This document shows positions 22,789 to 31,762 of a stretch of DNA of 64,000 bases, one piece after another (the first letter of the stretch is position 1; every line of letters begins with the position of its first letter). Location: positions 1,079,501 to 1,143,500 of the forward strand of contig NZ_CP061813.1 of the NCBI RefSeq assembly GCF_014784055.1. The letters run 5' to 3'. This stretch comes from Polaribacter haliotis (lineage in GTDB: Bacteria > Bacteroidota > Bacteroidia > Flavobacteriales > Flavobacteriaceae). The translations under genes and the position numbers were made by a program. The notes beneath the pieces were generated by a model that did no database searches, was not told the DNA's origin, and saw only the letters and a list, made by a program, of their open reading frames with translations.

Positions 22789-23763
22789 CTACTTAAAAAA
22801 AGAATCTACAAATTCAATTTTATTAAAGACTTGTAAATCATCTATTCCTTCTCCTATTCCAATATATTTTACTGGGATTTTAAATTGGTCGGAAATTCCT
22901 ATGACAACTCCACCTTTTGCTGTTCCGTCTAATTTTGTGACAGCCAAAGAAGTTACTTCTGTCGCCAAAGTAAATTGTTTTGCTTGCTCAAATGCATTTT
23001 GTCCTGTAGAACCATCTAAAACTAATAAAACATCGTGTGGAGAGTTGTCTACCACTTTTTGCATTACACGTTTAATTTTGGTCAGCTCGTTCATTAAATT
23101 GACTTTGTTATGTAATCTACCAGCTGTATCTATAATTACAACATCTGCATCTTGATTTACAGCAGATTTTAAAGTATCGAAAGCCACAGAAGCTGGGTCA
23201 GAGCCCATTTCTTGACGAACAATTGGTACATCTGTTCTGTCTGCCCAAACTTGTAATTGATCTATTGCTGCTGCTCTAAAGGTATCTGCAGCTCCTAAAA
23301 CTACTTTTAAACCTTGTTTTTTAAATTGACTTGCTAACTTACCAATTGTTGTGGTTTTACCAACTCCATTTACGCCAACTACCATTAAAACATATGGCAT
23401 TTTCTTACCATTTTTGTCTTTAGGAATTTCTGGAATTGTAAATTCAGTTTCGTTACCAAGATTGGTTTCCGATAATAAACCTGCAATTTCTTCTCTAAGA
23501 ATTTTATTTAATTCGTCTGTACCAACATATTTATCTCTGGCAACACGATCTTCGATTCTAGTAATTACTTTTAACGTTGTATCTACTCCAACATCTGATG
23601 CTACTAAAACCTCTTCTAAGTTATCTAAAACATCGTCATCTACTTTAGATTTACCTGCAACTGCTTTGGAAAGTTTATCAAAGAAATTTGTATTTGTTTT
23701 CTCTAATCCTTTGTCTAATGTTTCCTTTTTTTCTTTCGAAAATATTTTTTTAAAAAAACTCAT
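22789..23763 (-). CDS. ftsY: Signal recognition particle receptor FtsY
   Basis: 324 residues. The NG-domain GTPase motifs are present: G1 GVNGVGKTTTIGKLA, AADTFRAAAIDQL, DTAGRLHNK and TKLDGTAKGG. The acidic membrane-binding A domain is almost absent, as is usual in Bacteroidota. FtsY binds SRP (Ffh plus 4.5S RNA) and delivers ribosomes to SecYEG; the SRP RNA gene is in this same window at 38707. It follows DUF4295-rpmG-rpmB on the same strand, but a terminator and a dispersed repeat (R2) lie in the 246-bp gap. Confidence 0.97.
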   Translation of the reverse strand: MSFFKKIFSKEKKETLDKGLEKTNTNFFDKLSKAVAGKSKVDDDVLDNLEEVLVASDVGVDTTLKVITRIEDRVARDKYVGTDELNKILREEIAGLLSETNLGNETEFTIPEIPKDKNGKKMPYVLMVVGVNGVGKTTTIGKLASQFKKQGLKVVLGAADTFRAAAIDQLQVWADRTDVPIVRQEMGSDPASVAFDTLKSAVNQDADVVIIDTAGRLHNKVNLMNELTKIKRVMQKVVDNSPHDVLLVLDGSTGQNAFEQAKQFTLATEVTSLAVTKLDGTAKGGVVIGISDQFKIPVKYIGIGEGIDDLQVFNKIEFVDSFFK

Positions 23764-23845
23764 TTTTATCTTTTATACTATAAGAACAGTACGTTAAAAA
23801 ACGTGCCATTTGTTTGGTTTGGTCAAATTGTCACTAAAAATGCCT

Positions 23846-23930
23846 TTTGCGTTAGGGATTGAAATGACATCCTTTTTGCTTTTTCTGCAAAAAGATATAA
23901 TGGAAAGCCCGACCTTTTTAGGTAACGCCC
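23846..23930 (+). repeat. Dispersed palindromic element, copy R2
   Basis: Runs TTTGCGTTAGGGATTGAAAT, GACATCC, hairpin arms CTTTTTGC/GCAAAAAG around TTTTTCT, ATATAATGGAAAGCCCGACC, then GGTAACGCCC. Its body is almost identical to R1. It lies antisense to the genes on either side (DUF4295 and ftsY). Confidence 0.8.
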
Positions 23931-23955
23931 AAAAATACATAATTATAGGGCACAA

Positions 23956-23991
23956 AAAAAACTACTTTCTAAAATTAGAAAGTAGTTTTTA
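23956..23991 (-). terminator. Strong terminator after the rpmB-rpmG-DUF4295 operon
   Basis: A 16-bp perfect stem, AAAAACTACTTTCTAA / TTAGAAAGTAGTTTTT, with a very small loop and A/T tails on both sides, so it can work in both directions. It begins about 20 bp after the DUF4295 stop and separates it from ftsY. Confidence 0.8.
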
Positions 23992-24009
23992 TATTTTATT
24001 TGTAAACGA

Positions 24010-24162
24010 TTACTTTTTAGCTAAAAAAGCGTCTACTTCTGATGGATCCATAATTGATTCTACAAATGTGTAAGCTCCTGTTTTTGGAGATTTTACCATT
24101 TTTATAGCTTTACTTAATCTTTTTGATCCTGTTTGTAACGATGCTACTGATTTCTTTGCCAT
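24010..24162 (-). CDS. DUF4295 family small basic protein
   Basis: A 50-residue protein starting MAKKSVASLQTGSKRLSKA and ending DPSEVDAFLAKK. It is rich in Lys and matches the small DUF4295 family that follows rpmG and rpmB in Bacteroidota. It lies 51 bp after rpmG on the same strand. Its conserved place in a ribosomal-protein operon and its basic charge suggest a ribosome-associated role, which is unproven. The gene is short enough to be missed by simple length cut-offs. Confidence 0.9.
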   Translation of the reverse strand: MAKKSVASLQTGSKRLSKAIKMVKSPKTGAYTFVESIMDPSEVDAFLAKK

Positions 24163-24213
24163 TGTCTAAATGTTTTAATCTATATGCTCTGTTCTGAGTT
24201 CTAGATATTTAAA

Positions 24214-24396
24214 TTACTTAATTTCTTTGTGAACTGTCATTTTATTTAAGATAGAGTTGAATTTTTTAATCTCCATTCTATCTGGACTGTTCTTCTTGTT
24301 CTTAGTTGTAATGTATCTAGAAGTACCTGGTTTTCCAGTTGCTTTGTGCTCTGTACACTCTAAAATTACTTGAACTCTGTTACCTTTTTTTGCCAT
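24214..24396 (-). CDS. rpmG: 50S ribosomal protein L33
   Basis: 60 residues. [21 protein letters not shown] followed by [21 protein letters not shown] is typical of L33. The zinc-ribbon Cys pairs are mostly missing (one Cys only), so this is the Zn-independent (C-minus) form. It lies 26 bp after rpmB in the same operon. Confidence 0.97.
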   Translation of the reverse strand: MAKKGNRVQVILECTEHKATGKPGTSRYITTKNKKNSPDRMEIKKFNSILNKMTVHKEIK

Positions 24397-24422
24397 TGTA
24401 TAAAATTTTAAATTGCTTGAGC

Positions 24423-24662
24423 TTATTTAGTTAAAAATCCGTTAGCTCTCGCGTCTTTTATAACTGCAGAAATTCCTTTCTTGTTAATATTTTTTAATGC
24501 AGAAGCAGATACTTTTAAAGTAATCCATTTATCTTCTTCTGGAATGTAAAAACGCTTTGTCATTAAATTAGCGTCAAACTTTCTTTTGGTTCTATTTAAA
24601 GCGTGAGAAACGTTGTTCCCAACCATTGCTTTTTTTCCTGTTAATTCACAAACTCTAGACAT
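24423..24662 (-). CDS. rpmB: 50S ribosomal protein L28
   Basis: 79 residues. [20 protein letters not shown] and the segment [20 protein letters not shown] are typical of L28. It is the first gene of rpmB-rpmG-DUF4295. A well-formed Bacteroidota promoter lies 40-72 bp upstream. Confidence 0.97.
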   Translation of the reverse strand: MSRVCELTGKKAMVGNNVSHALNRTKRKFDANLMTKRFYIPEEDKWITLKVSASALKNINKKGISAVIKDARANGFLTK

Positions 24663-24701
24663 CTTTTCGACAGTTTTTTAGTGTTATCTCTAAACGAGGT
24701 G

Positions 24702-24734
24702 CAAATCTACAAATAATTACAATATTGAACAAAA
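24702..24734 (-). promoter_or_regulatory. Promoter of the rpmB operon
   Basis: On the minus strand: -33 box TTTTG (24734-24730), a 20-bp spacer, then -7 box TAGATTTG (24709-24702), an exact match to TAnnTTTG. Transcription should start near 24695, leaving a leader of about 30 nt. Confidence 0.75.
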
Positions 24735-24837
24735 CAATTTTGTGAATTTTTTCATCTTTATAAAAAATAATTTAAATAAGTGCTTAATTGTTGTCTTTAT
24801 TAGTATTTAAACACTTTAAAATTCCAGAAAAACTACT

Positions 24838-26079
24838 TTAAGACAATTCTTTCTGCAACATTTCTAAAGCTTTACTTACGGTTCTGTTAATTACCTTCTC
24901 TCTTGGTTGCCCAAAGTTAAATTCTTCGACGATTTCCTTATCGTCAGAAATTAATGCAATATAAACAATACCTACACTTTTGTCAGTATCATCGGTTGTT
25001 GGTCCTGCGTTTCCTGTAACAGCAATTACATAATCGGTTTTTAACTTTTCCTTGGCTCCTTTTGCCATTTCTAAAGCAACTTCTTTACTTACTACTGTGT
25101 GTGTTTTAATTGTTTCTTCGGAAACTCCTAATAAACTTGTTTTTGTTTCTGCTGAATAGGTTACAAAACTTCCTTTATAATATGAAGATGAACCTGCAAT
25201 TGAAACCAATGTTGAGGCTATTTTACCTCCTGTTACACTTTCTGCTGTTGCTATTGTTTTGTTTTTAGATTTTAACAAAGCTCCTATTCTTTTTTCCAAT
25301 GAAGCATCATCGTCTAAACCTGTAATTATTTCTGGGATTAGTTTGTAAACCTCATCTACTTTTTCTTGTAATTCTTTTTCTAAAATTTCTTTGTTTTCGC
25401 CAAAGGCAGATAAACGCAAACGAACTTTCCCAAATGATGGTAAATAGGCTAGTTTTATATAGGTTGGTAAATTGTTTTCGAAATCTTCTATTCTTTCTGC
25501 GATGGTGCTTTCTCCTGCACCATAAGTCATAATTGTTTTATGAAGTATAAATGGTAGTTTAAATTGTTTTTGAATTCTTGGTAAAACTTCATTGGTTATT
25601 AAACCTTTCATTTCATAAGGAACGCCTGGAAGTGACACAAAAACGGTATTATTTTCGAAAAACCACATGCCTGGAGCTGTTCCGAAATTGTTCATTAACA
25701 ATGTTGCTTTGGATGGCAATTGTGCTTGTGTTCTTTGAATTTCTTTAAATGGATGATTTATTTTTTGAAAGAGTCCTTTTATATGAGTTACAACATTTGG
25801 ATATTCTACAATTTTATCATCTTTAAAGAATTTAGCAATTGTTTTTTTGGTGATATCGTCTTTTGTGGGTCCTAAACCTCCTGTTATTATTACAATATCT
25901 GCTCTTTCTTGTGCTTCTTTGAAAGCATTTAAAATATGTTGCTCATCATCTTGAATGGAAGAAATCTGATAAACTGAAACACCTATTTTATTTAATTGCT
26001 GACCAATCCACTGTGAATTTGTATCTACAATTTGTCCAATTAAAATCTCGTCTCCAATGGTTATAATTTCTGCTTTCAT
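24838..26079 (-). CDS. cinA: CinA-like competence/damage-inducible protein (nicotinamide-nucleotide amidohydrolase type)
   Basis: 413 residues. The N-terminal molybdopterin-binding-like domain (about 1-170) has GDEILIGQIVDTNSQW and TGGLGPTKDD. The C-terminal PncC-like domain (about 255-413) has TIATAESVTGGKIASTL and VTGNAGPTTDD. The family hydrolyses ADP-ribose and/or deamidates nicotinamide mononucleotide in pyridine-nucleotide salvage; its link with competence is historical. The ATG follows the stop codon of the upstream membrane protein with no spacer, so the two are probably co-translated. Confidence 0.93.
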   Translation of the reverse strand: MKAEIITIGDEILIGQIVDTNSQWIGQQLNKIGVSVYQISSIQDDEQHILNAFKEAQERADIVIITGGLGPTKDDITKKTIAKFFKDDKIVEYPNVVTHIKGLFQKINHPFKEIQRTQAQLPSKATLLMNNFGTAPGMWFFENNTVFVSLPGVPYEMKGLITNEVLPRIQKQFKLPFILHKTIMTYGAGESTIAERIEDFENNLPTYIKLAYLPSFGKVRLRLSAFGENKEILEKELQEKVDEVYKLIPEIITGLDDDASLEKRIGALLKSKNKTIATAESVTGGKIASTLVSIAGSSSYYKGSFVTYSAETKTSLLGVSEETIKTHTVVSKEVALEMAKGAKEKLKTDYVIAVTGNAGPTTDDTDKSVGIVYIALISDDKEIVEEFNFGQPREKVINRTVSKALEMLQKELS

Positions 26080-26394
26080 TTATTTTCCTATTTTTTCTAT
26101 CTCTTTCTTGTTTGTTTTCTTTTTACGATTCCAAAAAAAATTTAAAAGCTGAAAACTTATCAATATACATATGAAACCTATTGCAAAGGATTTGAAACTT
26201 ACTAGTGTTAATGAATATTCATCTATATCTTCAACATTAAAAAACCTTAAATAAAGTGGATATATTAGTAAGCTAAGAAAATAAATAGCAATGCCAAGAA
26301 AACCAAATAACCATTTATTTTTCTTATGATTTTCTGCAAGTCTATAAAAATAAAAACCGATGTAAAAAATAAAGATATAACCTAAAGCTTTCAT
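26080..26394 (-). CDS. Small membrane protein of unknown function
   Basis: 104 residues. I do not recognise the family. Three hydrophobic helices are visible at about 3-20, 29-50 and 66-88, followed by a very basic tail (NRKKKTNKKEIEKIGK). Its stop codon directly abuts the cinA start codon, which indicates translational coupling, but no functional link to CinA is known to me. Confidence 0.75.
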   Translation of the reverse strand: MKALGYIFIFYIGFYFYRLAENHKKNKWLFGFLGIAIYFLSLLIYPLYLRFFNVEDIDEYSLTLVSFKSFAIGFICILISFQLLNFFWNRKKKTNKKEIEKIGK

Positions 26395-26485
26395 AAATAA
26401 TTATACTAATATTATTTTACAATCTAAATAAGTAATGTAAACATTATGTTTTTCAGGATACAAAGGTACTTGTAAATTACTAAAT

Positions 26486-26528
26486 CAAAAAAGCCATTTT
26501 AAAACGAAAACATCGAAATAAAATGGCT
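26486..26528 (-). terminator. Rho-independent terminator after the beta-helix protein gene
   Basis: On the minus strand: AGCCATTTTA, a 17-nt loop, TAAAATGGCT, then TTTTTTGA. It starts about 23 bp past the stop at 26552. Confidence 0.8.
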
Positions 26529-26551
26529 ATTTATTATTTGTGAAAAAACTT

Positions 26552-29500
26552 TTATTTTAAAACAATCTTTTTAGAGATGTTTCCTTTTTCTGATTGTAAA
26601 TTTATAACATAAACACCCGTTTTTAAATTTGGAAGATTTAAAGTGTTTAATCCTTTGGCTTCAAACTTCGAAGAAAAAACTTGTTTACCAACTAAATCGT
26701 ACATTTTAATATCCGATTTTCCATCTTGTAAACCTGCAATTTGTAACGTATTTCTGTTTGTTGTATAAATACTTACGTTTTGTAAATCTAATGTATTTAC
26801 ATTTAAAGCACTTGAAGTTGTATGGATATAAAAACGTCCAATTCCGTTTAAATCTGTATCTAATTGAACAGTATATTCAGATCCACTTTCGTCTAATTGC
26901 GAATACGTACCTGTTGTTTTATCTTCTATAAACAATTTAATTCCAGCTGGTAGATTTAAAGTTTTACTCGAAAAAGTAATGTTAGTATCTTTTACAGCTG
27001 TTACACCTACAGGAATTACCATTCTTTCGTATCCTGAATTTGGTAAACATTGAAGAGCTATATTATGTCCTTCACTATTTGAAACCAAATGTGTATAAAC
27101 GTCGAAATTACTAGGTGTTGCAGAGAATGTTCCTGCATCATAACCAAGATCTAGACCAGTTGTAGTATTTTTTTGATATCTTATTTGTGTCTTTTTTGTT
27201 ACTCCATTAGTTGTAATAAATAAATCTATCTCTGGATTGGTATTCAATGACTTGAAAAAAGACTTTCCTGTTTGGTGACTCTGCATATCTTCTGTAAAAT
27301 TAATGGTTTCTCCACCATTTTTAGATTGTATAAAGAAAGCTTGTCCAGGAGCTGCATAATGTGCAACAGTACCAGAATGATTTAAAATGTCATAACCTGT
27401 TCCATTCCACATATAAATTGCAATTCTTAAAGGATCTAATTTAGTTGCATTTACAGTTAGGAAGTTATTATTTATATCTGCATCGTCGTTTAAATTGATA
27501 AATGCAGTAGATGGGTTTCCAACAATGTTCCATTTATTACTTCCAACTGTTGCAGATGTTCCATCTGTAATTACTGCAGGTGTAGCATCAGTTCTTAACG
27601 TTCCAGAAAAAGTAAGAACTCCTGCTGTTGTTTTTTTAATAGAATATCCTTTTCCTATTATAAAATTACCTGCAGAAGTAATTGGGTTTGCACCTCCATC
27701 TGTATAATAAGTATAACGTAAATCGTCTGCTAAACTATTATTATATGCTGCTAAAGGATATTTATTCCCTTTTTTAGTTAATAAACCTGCAAATGCACTA
27801 ATATTTTGATCGATTATTGGGGAAGAAACCAAATGCCAATTTGTAGTTACATATCTATCATAATCTACATTTGCTGTTCCTTTAGAATCTCCTTTTAAAA
27901 TGAAAGAACCATTATTAGTGTCATCTGACTTTATTTTAAAAGTTCCTTCTTGCGTTAAATCTCTTGTAACTGTTAAAGACCCTGTTGGTGCTATATTTAA
28001 AGTTCCACCTGCATTTACATATACATCTTTTAAAGAAACACCTGCTGTTGTAATTTCTGGGTAATTTGCTGCTCCTGTTGGAATGTTAATTGCATACGTA
28101 TTGTCATTTAAAGGAACTCCTGCACTCCAATTGTCTGCATCTGACCAAGAAGCACTTTCAGAACCATCCCACAAAGTTACATTTGCATCGAACTCTAAAG
28201 CTCCTAAATCTGGGACTCCATATCTTGGATCTTCATTATAATCTGTTGTTGGTGCGTTAGAACTTGTATCTGCAATTTCTAAACCTCCAGTTGTTGATGT
28301 AATTGATGTTCTATCTATTGCTGGAGATGTTATTTTTAATCGAAAATCGAAATTTGTAGGATCTACAAATTGTGGATCTAACTTAATAGTATTTACATCT
28401 ATGTCAGTTGTAGCTTGACCTTCATTAATTGAGCCAATAGTTCCTCCATAAGTTGTTCCATAAATTAAGTTATTTTTAACCTCTGCATATGGTTCTCCAT
28501 TTGCAATTTGTGTTGCAGTAACTGTACTTGTTGCTCTTGTATTTTGTTTTACAGATATCGCAGATTTTTTTAATCTTGAATCTATTACAGATATATTATT
28601 AATTATTTTACAATCTTGACCATCACTCATACTAATACCAATATTACCTCCATTATTAGAAGTTGGTGGTGTTGTTCCTGTATCTTCTGTAACCGACTTT
28701 GTGTAAGAATTAAAATAGGCTGTATTACTAATAAAATCTACTCGATCTCCATCATTAGAATGAATTCCACTAAAACCATTATAGTAAGCAATATTATTGG
28801 CTACTAAAATTCTTCCATTTTCCCAATCTACTTTTATTGTAGTTCCATCATCTTCGTAAGTAGTTCTGTTTCTTTGTAAAGAAATTCCTTTACCTTCATC
28901 TATATGTGGGGTAATTTTATCTTTATCTGGCGCCCAAGAATATTGTTCATTATAATTATGATGTATTTTATTTCTTAAAATTCTAATTCTATAATCATCT
29001 CCAGTTCGTGAACTTGTTGCTTTTGTTACAACCAAACCATGTGTCCCAGAAAAAGACCTTTTAGAAGAATGAGAAATATCATTTCCTATAATATCTACAT
29101 CTTCAGCATCTGAAACCCTTAAACCACCTCCAGGCATTTGAGTAATAGTATTGTTTAATATTTGAATATTTTTTATACCACTTAAATAAAAACCTCTAGT
29201 ATCTACATAAGATGGTCTTGCTTGTTTTTTATCGTTAATTTTATAAAGTGTACCTGCATTCTCTGTTCCATCTGCACAATTAGCTACAACACAATCATCT
29301 TCATCTCTTTGACGAATTTGAGCTAAAGTTGGGTTGTAACGATCTATATCATCTGATGTATCTAGAGTTGTTCCATCTGCCAAATAATTTTCATTTAAAG
29401 ACAAATTTAAATATGCAAATTGTAATTCGTTGGCTAATGATAAAGGAATACTTTCTACCTCACCTTTAATTACTAAATCTTTAAAAATTAAATATTTAGA

Positions 29501-29953
29501 ATTCTGAACCCTTAAAATATTACTTCCATTTCCGTTTAATATTGTAGATGAATTATGTGCTCTAATTGTTATGTATTTCCCTGCCTCACCTTCAAAATTA
29601 CTAAAAATTAAAGTGTTTTCTGAATTCCATAAGAAAGGAGCGTTAATTTGGCCAGAAGTAAAAGTATGTTTTATTTTGTTTGCTGTATCACTGTAATAAC
29701 CATCATTTATAAATGTTCCCATTAAAATAATTTCGAATGCCACACCATCATTATCTATAAGAGAAGGTGCACTTGCATCTGCAGAAACTCTTTTAGGAAC
29801 ATTTGCTAATGTTTTAAATGGAGTTGTAGCAGTTAAACCATCATTAGAATCTGATCCAATTTCTTGACTTATGTAATATGCTGGACTTTGAGCATAAGTA
29901 ACAACAGAAATTAATAATAAAATTAGGGTTTTAAAAGAAGAATTTTTATTCAT
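26552..29953 (-). CDS. Secreted right-handed beta-helix protein with T9SS type A sorting domain
   Basis: 1133 residues. Signal peptide 1-21 (ending VVTYAQ). An N-terminal segment SQEIGSDSNDGLTATTPFKT is typical of DUF1565/pectate-lyase-like parallel beta-helix proteins. Residues about 130-560 contain stacked helix turns such as IQILNNTITQMPGGGLRVSD and VDIIGNDISHSS. A linker with SASWSDADNWSAGVPLND-like repeats follows. The last 75 residues (IKMYDLVGKQVF, LNLPNLKTGVYVINL, KKIVLK) form a type A Por secretion tail. It is therefore exported by T9SS. The fold suggests a polysaccharide lyase or hydrolase, but no catalytic site can be assigned. It is monocistronic, with its own terminator and a palindromic upstream region. 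Confidence 0.88.
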   Translation of the reverse strand: MNKNSSFKTLILLLISVVTYAQSPAYYISQEIGSDSNDGLTATTPFKTLANVPKRVSADASAPSLIDNDGVAFEIILMGTFINDGYYSDTANKIKHTFTSGQINAPFLWNSENTLIFSNFEGEAGKYITIRAHNSSTILNGNGSNILRVQNSKYLIFKDLVIKGEVESIPLSLANELQFAYLNLSLNENYLADGTTLDTSDDIDRYNPTLAQIRQRDEDDCVVANCADGTENAGTLYKINDKKQARPSYVDTRGFYLSGIKNIQILNNTITQMPGGGLRVSDAEDVDIIGNDISHSSKRSFSGTHGLVVTKATSSRTGDDYRIRILRNKIHHNYNEQYSWAPDKDKITPHIDEGKGISLQRNRTTYEDDGTTIKVDWENGRILVANNIAYYNGFSGIHSNDGDRVDFISNTAYFNSYTKSVTEDTGTTPPTSNNGGNIGISMSDGQDCKIINNISVIDSRLKKSAISVKQNTRATSTVTATQIANGEPYAEVKNNLIYGTTYGGTIGSINEGQATTDIDVNTIKLDPQFVDPTNFDFRLKITSPAIDRTSITSTTGGLEIADTSSNAPTTDYNEDPRYGVPDLGALEFDANVTLWDGSESASWSDADNWSAGVPLNDNTYAINIPTGAANYPEITTAGVSLKDVYVNAGGTLNIAPTGSLTVTRDLTQEGTFKIKSDDTNNGSFILKGDSKGTANVDYDRYVTTNWHLVSSPIIDQNISAFAGLLTKKGNKYPLAAYNNSLADDLRYTYYTDGGANPITSAGNFIIGKGYSIKKTTAGVLTFSGTLRTDATPAVITDGTSATVGSNKWNIVGNPSTAFINLNDDADINNNFLTVNATKLDPLRIAIYMWNGTGYDILNHSGTVAHYAAPGQAFFIQSKNGGETINFTEDMQSHQTGKSFFKSLNTNPEIDLFITTNGVTKKTQIRYQKNTTTGLDLGYDAGTFSATPSNFDVYTHLVSNSEGHNIALQCLPNSGYERMVIPVGVTAVKDTNITFSSKTLNLPAGIKLFIEDKTTGTYSQLDESGSEYTVQLDTDLNGIGRFYIHTTSSALNVNTLDLQNVSIYTTNRNTLQIAGLQDGKSDIKMYDLVGKQVFSSKFEAKGLNTLNLPNLKTGVYVINLQSEKGNISKKIVLK

Positions 29954-29978
29954 GGTTATCTATAGTTTTAGATATATA

Positions 29979-30013
29979 AATAACAAATTTGTTTGCCATT
30001 TATAAATGGCAAA
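29979..30013 (-). promoter_or_regulatory. Perfect 22-bp palindrome over a likely promoter of the beta-helix gene
   Basis: The bases 29992-30013 form a perfect palindrome with half-site TTTGCCATTTA. On the minus strand it begins with TTTTG, which fits a -33 box. Eighteen bases further down is CAAATTTG, one change from TAnnTTTG and itself palindromic. The palindrome thus covers the -33 region and spacer, a usual place for a dimeric regulator. The gene start is at 29953. Which regulator binds is unknown. Confidence 0.5.
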
Positions 30014-30125
30014 ATTAATTATTATTTTTTAAAATTTATAAATTATAGTTACTTATGAAGTCTAAAAATTGTCTAAATAGGTTATAATAATTGACAATAA
30101 TCAATAAAACAAAGTAGAAGTTAGT

Positions 30126-30734
30126 TTATTTCACTCTTATATTAAAAGCTTCTTTACCTTCAATTACTCCTTTTAAGTTATCATTTTCCACAACTTTACC
30201 AACTCCAGCTGGAGTTCCCGTAAAAATAATATCTCCTTTTTTTAATGTGAAGTATTGAGAAACATAAGAAATTAATTCATCTGTTTTCCATAGCATTGCT
30301 TTGGTATTTCCATCTTGTACAATTTCATCATTCTTGTACAGTTGAAATTTTAAGTTTTCAAAATCGAATTGTTCCTTCGGATAAAACTCTCCAACAACTG
30401 CACTTCCATCAAATGCTTTTGCTTTTTCCCAAGGCAAACCTTTCTCCTTACACTTTGCTTGAACATCTCTTGCTGTAAAGTCGATTCCTAAACCAATTTC
30501 ATCATAATATTTATAAGCAAATTTTGCATCTATATGTTTTCCTACTTTATTAATCTTCACCAAAACTTCAACTTCGTAATGTACAACATCAGAAAAAGGT
30601 GGAATAAAAAATGGATTTTTTCTCGGTAAAATAGCCGAATCTGGTTTTAGAAAAACAACAGGATTATCTGGTTTTTCGTTCGCTAATTCTTCGATGTGTT
30701 TTGCGTAATTGCGCCCAATACAGATTATTTTCAT
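30126..30734 (-). CDS. Fumarylacetoacetate hydrolase (FAH) family protein
   Basis: 202 residues, the size of single-domain FAHD1/YcgM-type enzymes. Metal ligands are visible in HYEVEVLVKI (two Glu) and IDFTARDVQ (Asp), and the C-terminal GTPAGVG loop is present. Enzymes of this size hydrolyse acylpyruvates or decarboxylate oxaloacetate; the exact substrate is not determinable. It starts five bases after purU on the same strand, so both are in one transcript. Confidence 0.92.
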   Translation of the reverse strand: MKIICIGRNYAKHIEELANEKPDNPVVFLKPDSAILPRKNPFFIPPFSDVVHYEVEVLVKINKVGKHIDAKFAYKYYDEIGLGIDFTARDVQAKCKEKGLPWEKAKAFDGSAVVGEFYPKEQFDFENLKFQLYKNDEIVQDGNTKAMLWKTDELISYVSQYFTLKKGDIIFTGTPAGVGKVVENDNLKGVIEGKEAFNIRVK

Positions 30735-30739
30735 AAAAA

Positions 30740-31609
30740 TTACTCTCCTGCTTCTGGAAAAACAATAGCTCTATTTCCTGAAACAATTATTTGATTGTTT
30801 AAATGATTTTTAACAGCTCTTGCCAATACCAATTTTTCGATATCTGCACCAATTCTTTTTAAGGTTGTTGGCGTACTTTCATGAGTTACAGGTTTTACAT
30901 CTTGCTCAATAATTGGACCTTCATCTAAATCTTCGGTAGCATAATGTGCAGTTGCTCCAATTAGCTTCACTCCTCTTTCATAGGCTTTTTTATAAGGATT
31001 TGCTCCTTGAAAAGCTGGTAAAAAAGAATGATGAATATTAATTATGCGTTCTGGATAATGGTTTATAAATTCTGATGACAAAATTTGCATATATCTTGCC
31101 ATAATTACTAAATCAACCTTATTAGAATCTAATAATTTCGTAACTTGAGTTTCTTGCTCTTTCTTTGTTTCTTTTGTAACAGGTAAATAATAATAAGGAA
31201 CATTAAACATCTCTGCAATATGCCTTAACTTATTATGATTACTGATAATCATTTTTACGTTACAATCTAACCTACCTTCTTTTGCACGTTCCAACAAATC
31301 ATATAAATTATGACTTGTATGCGAAACCATAATGGCAACATTTTGTTTTTTATCTCCATAATTTACAGACCAATTAAACTGTAAAGGTGTTGCCAACTTT
31401 AAGAAATTCTTCTCTAAATCTTCTTTAGAGATAACAGTTCCTTCTGCATTTAAACGAACTCTCATAAAATAAGTGTCTTCTATAGAGTTAACGTATTGCT
31501 GACAACTTACAATATTGAATCCTTGCTCATAAAAAAAACTGGTTATTTTAGCTACCAAACCTTTTTGATCTGGACATTTTATTAAAAAAGTTACTATTTG
31601 TGATTTCAT
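30740..31609 (-). CDS. purU: Formyltetrahydrofolate deformylase
   Basis: 289 residues. The N-terminal ACT domain begins IVTFLIKCPDQKGLVAKI. The formyltransferase-fold domain has VSHTSHNLYDLLERA, the catalytic INIHHSFLPAFQGANPY and TAHYATEDLDEGPIIEQDV. PurU hydrolyses 10-formyl-THF to THF and formate, balancing one-carbon pools. The frame is open upstream to a TTG at 31633, but those eight codons come from a dispersed palindromic element (copy C), and ATG 31609 fits the family start. FAH follows five bases downstream. Confidence 0.95.
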   Translation of the reverse strand: MKSQIVTFLIKCPDQKGLVAKITSFFYEQGFNIVSCQQYVNSIEDTYFMRVRLNAEGTVISKEDLEKNFLKLATPLQFNWSVNYGDKKQNVAIMVSHTSHNLYDLLERAKEGRLDCNVKMIISNHNKLRHIAEMFNVPYYYLPVTKETKKEQETQVTKLLDSNKVDLVIMARYMQILSSEFINHYPERIINIHHSFLPAFQGANPYKKAYERGVKLIGATAHYATEDLDEGPIIEQDVKPVTHESTPTTLKRIGADIEKLVLARAVKNHLNNQIIVSGNRAIVFPEAGE

Positions 31610-31651
31610 ATAAGCCCCTTTTAATTTCCCCAAAAGGGAAAAACACTCTTG
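31610..31651 (-). repeat. Short palindromic element, copy C
   Basis: On the minus strand: CAAGAGTGTTTTTCCC, TTTTG, GGGAAA, then ATTAAAAGGGGCTTAT. The 17-nt hairpin is 31625-31641 (arms TTTCCC/GGGAAA). It shares order, spacing and the terminal GGGCTTAT with copies A and B near menD, while the stem bases differ. It ends directly at the purU ATG. Confidence 0.65.
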
Positions 31652-31689
31652 TGTTTAATTTATTCTCTTTAAATTAATTAACTATAAAT

Positions 31690-31762
31690 TATTCCCACAG
31701 ACTAAATACTGAATTACTAAAAACCGAGACTGCAAACTGAATACTTATTTACTGTTAACTGA
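31690..31762 (-). repeat. Degenerate CAGT-phased low-complexity repeat
   Basis: On the minus strand the gap between menB and purU repeats (C)AGT at spacings of about 7-15 bases: GTCAGTTAACAGTAAATAAG, TATTCAGTTTGCAGTCTCGG, TTTTTAGTAATTCAGTATTT, AGTC. It resembles the segment after the DUF5606 gene (51301-51360). It is not coding. Confidence 0.5.

Noticed and set aside
23810..24073. 87-codon plus-strand frame between ftsY and DUF4295
   Set aside because: It runs through repeat R2, the terminator hairpin and the antisense of DUF4295; the peptide has no coherent composition.
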